Positions 59,627 through 64,000 of a stretch of 64,000 nucleotides of DNA are shown one piece after another. The stretch comes from Streptomyces sp. Q6 (lineage in GTDB: Bacteria > Actinomycetota > Actinomycetes > Streptomycetales > Streptomycetaceae). Made by a program: the position numbers and the translations under genes. The stretch spans positions 3,224,001-3,288,000 of the forward strand of contig NZ_CP146022.1 in NCBI RefSeq assembly GCF_036967205.1. The letters are read 5' to 3'. The notes below the pieces were generated by a model, which had not been told where the DNA came from, did no database searches, and was given only the letters and a program-made list of their open reading frames with translations. The stretch's first letter is position 1, and every line of letters begins with the position of its first letter.

Positions 59627-60469
59627 TCAATCCCGATGCCGTCGAGACCGCCGCTCCCGTTGCTCCCGTTGCTCCCGATGCTCCTCGATCCGCTCGCGGT
59701 GCCGCTCATGCAGATCCTCGTGCAACCGATGATGCCGATCGAGGCGCCCCTCCAGCTCCCCCTGCAGCTCCCCCTGCAGCTCGGCCCGCCGCTTCTCCCG
59801 CCGCTCGGACTTCAGCCGCCGCCGCTCCCCCCGAGGCAGCTTCCGGTCCACGCCGACCCCGCCCATCAGGGCGTACCCGCGCACGATCACCCGAGGCGAC
59901 CCCGGCGTCCCGGCCCCCGTGGCCTGGTCATCGACCCCGCCCATGATCCCGAACCCCCGCACGACGACGTCGAGTTCGGGCGGCACCTTCACCTGGATCC
60001 CGCCCATGATCGTGAAGCAGCGGATCTCCACCTCGCGCGCCGCGAAGTGGGCCTCGCGCAGATCGATCTCCCCGCCGCCCCACATCGCGAACGCGGTGAA
60101 CCGCTCGCCGACCGTCCAGCGCCCCTTGCGGCTGAACCCGCTCCAGAAGGCGAAAGCCCCACTGGAGGTGGCCTCACCCCCGACGCGCGAGGGCCAGTGC
60201 ACACCCCCGTCGCCATCAGGCTCCTTGACAAAGCTCACCGCCCCCGAAACGGCACCCCCCACACCCGGCAGATCCCGAGTGATCGGCGCCAACTCCCCAT
60301 AGGTGCGGGCCTTGTAGGTGGCCTCCAGCCGCTCCTCGAACTCGTCCATGTCGAGCCGCCCCTCGGCGAGCGCGTCACGCAACCGCTCGGCGACCTGCTC
60401 ACGATCGGCGTCGGATGCCCTCAACTCGGGGGCGGGGTAGGAAGGTTCGGGCCGGGATTCGTCCGTCAT
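59627..60469 (-). CDS. DUF1707 protein with LiaF-like C-terminal part
   Basis: 280 aa. The N-terminal DUF1707 is LRASDADREQVAERLRDALAEGRLDMDEFEERLEATYKARTYGEL. The middle part repeats IMGG motifs (CFTIMGGIQVKVPPELDVVVRGFGIMGGV...GYALMGGVGV) like the LiaF/DUF2154 beta-helix. The last about 70 residues are extremely Arg/Glu/His-rich (RREKRRAELQGELQGELEGRLDRHHR...). It has no transmembrane helix, unlike many relatives. Possibly a cell-envelope stress or cytoskeletal factor; unproven. Confidence 0.9.
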   Translation of the reverse strand: MTDESRPEPSYPAPELRASDADREQVAERLRDALAEGRLDMDEFEERLEATYKARTYGELAPITRDLPGVGGAVSGAVSFVKEPDGDGGVHWPSRVGGEATSSGAFAFWSGFSRKGRWTVGERFTAFAMWGGGEIDLREAHFAAREVEIRCFTIMGGIQVKVPPELDVVVRGFGIMGGVDDQATGAGTPGSPRVIVRGYALMGGVGVDRKLPRGERRRLKSERREKRRAELQGELQGELEGRLDRHHRLHEDLHERHRERIEEHREQREQRERRSRRHRD

Positions 60470-60488
60470 ACGACTCAGCGTAAGGGCG

Positions 60489-61502
60489 TCAGGGCGCGAC
60501 GGGCGTGTCCCTGGCGTACATCCGCGCGATCACGGACTCGATGTCGGGCTCGCGGACGGAGAGGTCCACCAGCGGGTACCGTTCGGCGATCCGCGCGACG
60601 AGCGGCGCGGCGGATCGTCCCGCGGGAAAGGCGAGCCACTGCCGCACGCCGTCGACCTTCACGACCCGCACCCCTTCGCCGATGTCCAGTTCCAGCTCCG
60701 GTCCCAGATCCAGCGGAGGCAGTTCCCGCTCGAAGTCGACGACGAGCGTCCGTTCGGCCGCGGCGCCGCCCGCACGGTGGAGCCCGTCGAGTTCACCGTC
60801 GTACATGAGGCGCCCGTGGTCGATGACCATGACGCGACGGCACAGCTGCTCGATGTCGGTGAGGTCGTGCGTGGTGAGAAGCACCGTGGTGCCGAGCTGG
60901 GCGTTCAACTCCCGCAGGAATCCGCGGACTTTGACCTTGGAGACGATGTCCAGGCCGATGGTCGGCTCGTCCAGATAGAGCACTTCGGGGTCGTGGAGCA
61001 GCGCGGCCGCGATGTCGCCGCGCATCCGCTGCCCGAGGGAGAGCTGCCGCACGGGAACGTCCAGCAGATCCCCCAGTTCGAGCAGGTCCACGCAGCGAGC
61101 GAGATTCGCCGCGTACCGCTCGTCGGGAATCCGGTACATGCGCCGCATCAGCCGGTAGGAGTCGATCAGCGGCAGGTCCCACCACAGGGTGGTGCGCTGT
61201 CCGAAGACGACGCCCATGCGGTGTGCGAGCCGGGCGCGCTCGCGTGACGGGTCGATGCCGGCGACGCGCAGCCGTCCGGCGCTGGGCGTCAGGATGCCGG
61301 TGAGCATCTTGATGGTGGTCGACTTCCCGGCGCCGTTCGGCCCGATGTAGCCGACCATCTCACCGCGGGGCACGGTGAAGGTGAGCGAGTCGACGGCCCG
61401 TACCTGGCGCCGCTCGCGCCGCAGGAACCCGGTTTTGCGACGCACGTCGAAGACTTTCTCGACGCCGTCGAGCGCGATGAACTCGTCGTCCGTGGACGGC
61501 AC
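60489..61502 (-). CDS. ABC transporter ATP-binding protein (ABC-2 type exporter)
   Basis: 337 aa, GTG start. Walker A GPNGAGKST, signature LSLGQRMRGDIAAALLHDPEVLYLDEPTIGLD, switch LLTTHDLTDIEQL. The N-terminal RRKTGFLRRERRQVRAVDSLTF and the C-terminal extension match exporters next to two ABC-2 permeases (YfiL/drug type). Last gene of the three-gene operon, 6 bp after the permease stop. Confidence 0.94.
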   Translation of the reverse strand: MPSTDDEFIALDGVEKVFDVRRKTGFLRRERRQVRAVDSLTFTVPRGEMVGYIGPNGAGKSTTIKMLTGILTPSAGRLRVAGIDPSRERARLAHRMGVVFGQRTTLWWDLPLIDSYRLMRRMYRIPDERYAANLARCVDLLELGDLLDVPVRQLSLGQRMRGDIAAALLHDPEVLYLDEPTIGLDIVSKVKVRGFLRELNAQLGTTVLLTTHDLTDIEQLCRRVMVIDHGRLMYDGELDGLHRAGGAAAERTLVVDFERELPPLDLGPELELDIGEGVRVVKVDGVRQWLAFPAGRSAAPLVARIAERYPLVDLSVREPDIESVIARMYARDTPVAP

Positions 61503-61508
61503 TCGTCC

Positions 61509-62324
61509 TCAACTCCCCGTGCTGCGGTACGTACGGAGCGCGGCTCGCCAGGCGAACAGCGCGAGGGCCAGACAGGCCGCCGCGACCAGCGGCGGCAGGA
61601 AGGCGACCCACCGCGGCAGGTCGAGCGGGTAGGGGCGGCCCAGGATGTAGAGGCCGGGCAGCCAGTTCACGAAGGCGAGGGGCAGCACGAACGTGACGCC
61701 GCGCAGCAGGGTGTCGCCGAAGACGGTGGGCGGGTACTGGAGCATGGCGTTGCCGCCGAAGGTCGCCGCGTTCTGCACCTCGGAGGCGTCCTGCGCGACG
61801 ATCTGGAAGGCGGCGCCGCCGATGAAGACGGCGGTGAAGATGGCGGCGCCGCAGGCCACGAGGACGGGGACGAGGAGCACCTTCACCGGTGTCCAGGTCA
61901 CGTCGACGGTCGCGAGCCCCCACCCCAGGACGGCCAGGCCCTGGCTGACCCGGCCGAGCCGGCGCAGGGCGAACCGGTCGGCGGCGACCTGGGCGAGCAC
62001 GGGCGCGGGCCGCACGAGGAAGGTGTCGAGGGAGCCGTCCCGCACCCGCTGCCCGAGCCGCCCCACCGAGCCGAAGGCCAGGTCGGCGAGGCCGAAGGAC
62101 GTCCCCGCGGCGCCGTACAGGAAGGCGATCTCGGGGAGGCCGTAGCCGCCGAGCCGGTCGACCTGGGTGAACATGAGCAGGATCCCGGCGAACTCCAGGG
62201 CGGTCCCCGCGAAGTTGCCGAACGTCGTCATCAGGAAGGACGCGCGGTACGTCATCGTGGAGCGGATCCACATCCCGCCGATCAGGCGGTAGGCGCGCAC
62301 GCTCCCCGTGGGCCGGTCAGCCAC
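61509..62324 (-). CDS. ABC-2 family permease
   Basis: 271 aa, six hydrophobic segments (for example FAGTALEFAGILLMF, VLLVPVLVACGAAIFTAVFIGGAAF, ALALFAWRAALRTYR). GTG start. Its 5' end overlaps the stop of the upstream permease by 8 bp. The two permeases form the membrane pore of the exporter. Confidence 0.9.
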   Translation of the reverse strand: MADRPTGSVRAYRLIGGMWIRSTMTYRASFLMTTFGNFAGTALEFAGILLMFTQVDRLGGYGLPEIAFLYGAAGTSFGLADLAFGSVGRLGQRVRDGSLDTFLVRPAPVLAQVAADRFALRRLGRVSQGLAVLGWGLATVDVTWTPVKVLLVPVLVACGAAIFTAVFIGGAAFQIVAQDASEVQNAATFGGNAMLQYPPTVFGDTLLRGVTFVLPLAFVNWLPGLYILGRPYPLDLPRWVAFLPPLVAAACLALALFAWRAALRTYRSTGS

Positions 62325-63120
62325 CCTGCACCACCACCCGTCGGGTGGCGGCCCGCTGCAAGAGCCGCCCCGCGCCGAGCAGCACGACGGCCCATGCCCC
62401 CTGGAAGGCCAGCGCGCCCGCCGCGCCCCGCTCTCCCATCAGCACGTCGGCGGGCACCTGGAGCAGCGCGGACCAGGGCAGGGCGCGGGCGACTTCGCCG
62501 AAGCCGCCGGGGAAGACGTTGAGCGGCAGCAGCATGCCGGACATGAAGGTCGACACGAGCCCCGACATCTGGACGACGCCGCTGCCGTCCATCAGCCAGA
62601 AGGCGGACAGCGCGACGAGGTAGCGGAGGGCGAAGCTCACGGTGGCGCCGAGCAGCAGCGTCAGCAGGAAGGCGAGCCATCTCAACGGGTCGCTCGGCAG
62701 GGCGAGTGGGAACAGCAGTGCCCCGACGCACATCGGCACGATCCCCCGCCCGAGGAACTGGAAGGCGGCCCGTCCCAGGTCCTGCGCCAGCCACCACACC
62801 TGGAGGTCGGCGGGCCGGTACAGGTCGACGGCGATGTCGCCGCTGCGGATCCGCTCCATCAGGTCGGCCTCGAACCCGCCGCCGAGTTGCAGCACCATCA
62901 CGGCGAACATGGCCTGCCCGATCCACACGTAGGTGAGGGCCTGCGCCTGGTCGTACCCGCCGAGGTGCGGCCGCTCGTCCCACAGCGCGATGTACGTGCA
63001 GGCGATGATCAGGCCGAAGACGGTGTTGGTGAAGACGCCGGCGAGGGTGGCCCCCCGGTAGGTCGCGTAGCGCCGGAACCCGCCGGCGGCGACGGCCGCG
63101 TACAGCCGCACCTCTCCCAC
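62317..63120 (-). CDS. ABC-2 family permease
   Basis: 267 aa, GTG start (GTG GGA GAG). Six hydrophobic segments (for example GVFTNTVFGLIIACTYIALW, FLLTLLLGATVSFALRYLVAL, GVVQMSGLVSTFMSGMLLPLNVFPGGF). First gene of the exporter operon. Substrate unknown; drug, lipid or antimicrobial-peptide export is typical. Confidence 0.9.
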   Translation of the reverse strand: MGEVRLYAAVAAGGFRRYATYRGATLAGVFTNTVFGLIIACTYIALWDERPHLGGYDQAQALTYVWIGQAMFAVMVLQLGGGFEADLMERIRSGDIAVDLYRPADLQVWWLAQDLGRAAFQFLGRGIVPMCVGALLFPLALPSDPLRWLAFLLTLLLGATVSFALRYLVALSAFWLMDGSGVVQMSGLVSTFMSGMLLPLNVFPGGFGEVARALPWSALLQVPADVLMGERGAAGALAFQGAWAVVLLGAGRLLQRAATRRVVVQGG

Positions 63121-63227
63121 GCATGCCTCCCCCGGGTTCGGACCGAAGCGCAGGAGCCTAGCTCAGAGCAGGCGTCGCCTGCCACGCATTTTCGCGGTGA
63201 TGTAGGAGTCTTATGTGTCATACGAGG

Positions 63228-63242
63228 CGTACGTGACGTACG
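63228..63242. promoter_or_regulatory. palindrome upstream of the PBP gene
   Basis: CGTACGT-g-ACGTACG, a perfect 7-1-7 inverted repeat 26 bp before the start codon, between the divergent ABC permease and PBP genes. Confidence 0.45.
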
Positions 63243-63267
63243 ACGCGAATCAGGAGTTCCACAGGAC

Positions 63268-64000
63268 ATGAGCAGCGACGAGCCGCAACAGCCCGCGCAG
63301 CCCGACGGGCCCGCGCCGCAGCCTGAGCAGCAGCCGGCCGCAGGCGGGGCGAAGAAGGCCAGGCGCCCCAAGCGCAAGGGCTGGCGGCGCCTGATCCCGA
63401 CGTGGCGGATGGTGCTCGGCACGTTCGTGGGCGTCGTCCTGCTGTGCGTCGGCCTGTTCGCGCTCGGCTACTTCCTCGTGGACATCCCGCCCGCCAATTC
63501 GGCGGCGACCGCGCAGAGCAACGTCTATCTGTACGCGGACGGCACCCAGATCGCCCGCGACGGCGAGGTGAACCGGGAGAACGTCCAGCTGGCGCAGATC
63601 CCGAAGACCGTGCAGCACGCCGTGCTGGCCGCCGAGGACCGGGACTTCTACTCGGAGTCGGCGGTCGACCCGAAGGCGATGCTGCGCGCGGCGTGGAACA
63701 CGGCCACCGGCAAGGGCAAGCAGTCCGGCTCGACGATCACGCAGCAGTACGTGAAGAACTACTACCTGGGGCAGGAGCAGACGGTCTCGCGGAAGGTGAA
63801 GGAGTTCTTCATCTCCATCAAGCTGGACCGCGAGGAGTCGAAGGACGACATCCTGGAGGGCTACCTCAACACGAGCTACTTCGGGCGCAACGCGTACGGC
63901 ATCCAGGCGGCGGCCCAGGCGTACTACGGCACGGACGTAGAAGATCTGACGACAGCTCAAGGCGCCTACCTCGCGGCCCTGTTGAACGCTCCGAGCGCGT
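63268..64000 (+). CDS. class A penicillin-binding protein (partial, N-terminal)
   Basis: The first 244 residues are visible and the gene runs off the right edge. Pro/Gln-rich cytosolic tail, basic stretch (KKARRPKRKGWRR), one transmembrane helix (MVLGTFVGVVLLCVGLFALGYFLV) and the GT51 transglycosylase domain: AAEDRDFYSESAVDPKAMLRAAW, GSTITQQYVKNYYLG, RKVKEFFISIKLDREESKDDILEGYLNTSYFGRNAYG. The catalytic Glu in AAED is present. A transpeptidase domain is expected beyond the window. Confidence 0.95.
   Translation, partial: MSSDEPQQPAQPDGPAPQPEQQPAAGGAKKARRPKRKGWRRLIPTWRMVLGTFVGVVLLCVGLFALGYFLVDIPPANSAATAQSNVYLYADGTQIARDGEVNRENVQLAQIPKTVQHAVLAAEDRDFYSESAVDPKAMLRAAWNTATGKGKQSGSTITQQYVKNYYLGQEQTVSRKVKEFFISIKLDREESKDDILEGYLNTSYFGRNAYGIQAAAQAYYGTDVEDLTTAQGAYLAALLNAPSA

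Overview
The window is high-GC actinomycete DNA and almost certainly Streptomyces. Evidence: third-position GC close to saturation, frequent GTG starts and 4-bp ATGA/GTGA gene overlaps, the ATP-binding protein/XRE/DUF397 triad, class E and class F sortases, and a cslA-glxA-cslZ locus. The layout looks chromosomal, with mostly housekeeping or conserved genes, two accessory stretches and one degraded spot next to a tRNA.

Left part (1-12 kb). An alpha/beta hydrolase is followed by a 2-oxoacid:ferredoxin oxidoreductase operon (korA-korB-ferredoxin). Next comes a YcaO-centred locus: a free-standing SagB-type N-terminal region without its flavin domain (4675-5310), a DesK/DesR-like two-component system, a fused leader-binding/YcaO azoline cyclodehydratase (7347-9665) translationally coupled to a small peptide gene (9662-9886), and an acyl-CoA synthetase. 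I regard this as the most interesting candidate undescribed natural-product locus in the window.

12-24 kb. This is the tip-glucan locus: an AA10 LPMO with a DasR-like operator, a frameshifted SPFH protein, an NlpC/P60 protein with repeat domains, tRNA-Lys(CTT) next to a 5'-truncated GntR/FCD remnant, then cslA, glxA and a GH6 cslZ. A GAF-ANTAR regulator and a class F sortase with its secreted partner follow.

24-43 kb. Two minus-strand operons for phosphonate or phosphoester uptake (phnT-U-V-S; Tat phosphodiesterase plus HAD phosphatase) share an 18-bp operator-like site and lie beside a GntR/UTRA regulator. After them come an LAxTG cell-wall protein, a ROK regulator divergent from a Gfo/Idh/MocA dehydrogenase, FAH hydrolase, a second YidC, a sodium/solute symporter with its DUF3311 partner, a class E sortase and a SEC-C protein.

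42-51 kb is an accessory island. It holds a two-gene Uma2 nuclease/XRE module with a perfect 28-bp palindrome and flanking similar hairpins, a 1051-aa PLD-nuclease/SF2-helicase/DUF3427 protein of visibly lower GC, the ATPase/XRE/DUF397 triad, a phage-replication-like wHTH protein and a DUF6247/small-protein pair that looks like a toxin-antitoxin.

51-64 kb returns to ordinary genes: AhpD-like, VOC, DJ-1/AraC, GNAT, MFS, DUF445, SGNH esterase, DUF1707, a three-gene ABC-2 exporter, and the start of a class A penicillin-binding protein that runs off the right edge. Several intergenic tandem repeats are present here, including a 35-bp repeat that amplifies the 3' end of the DUF445 gene and a 117-bp element with perfect 19-bp inverted termini.
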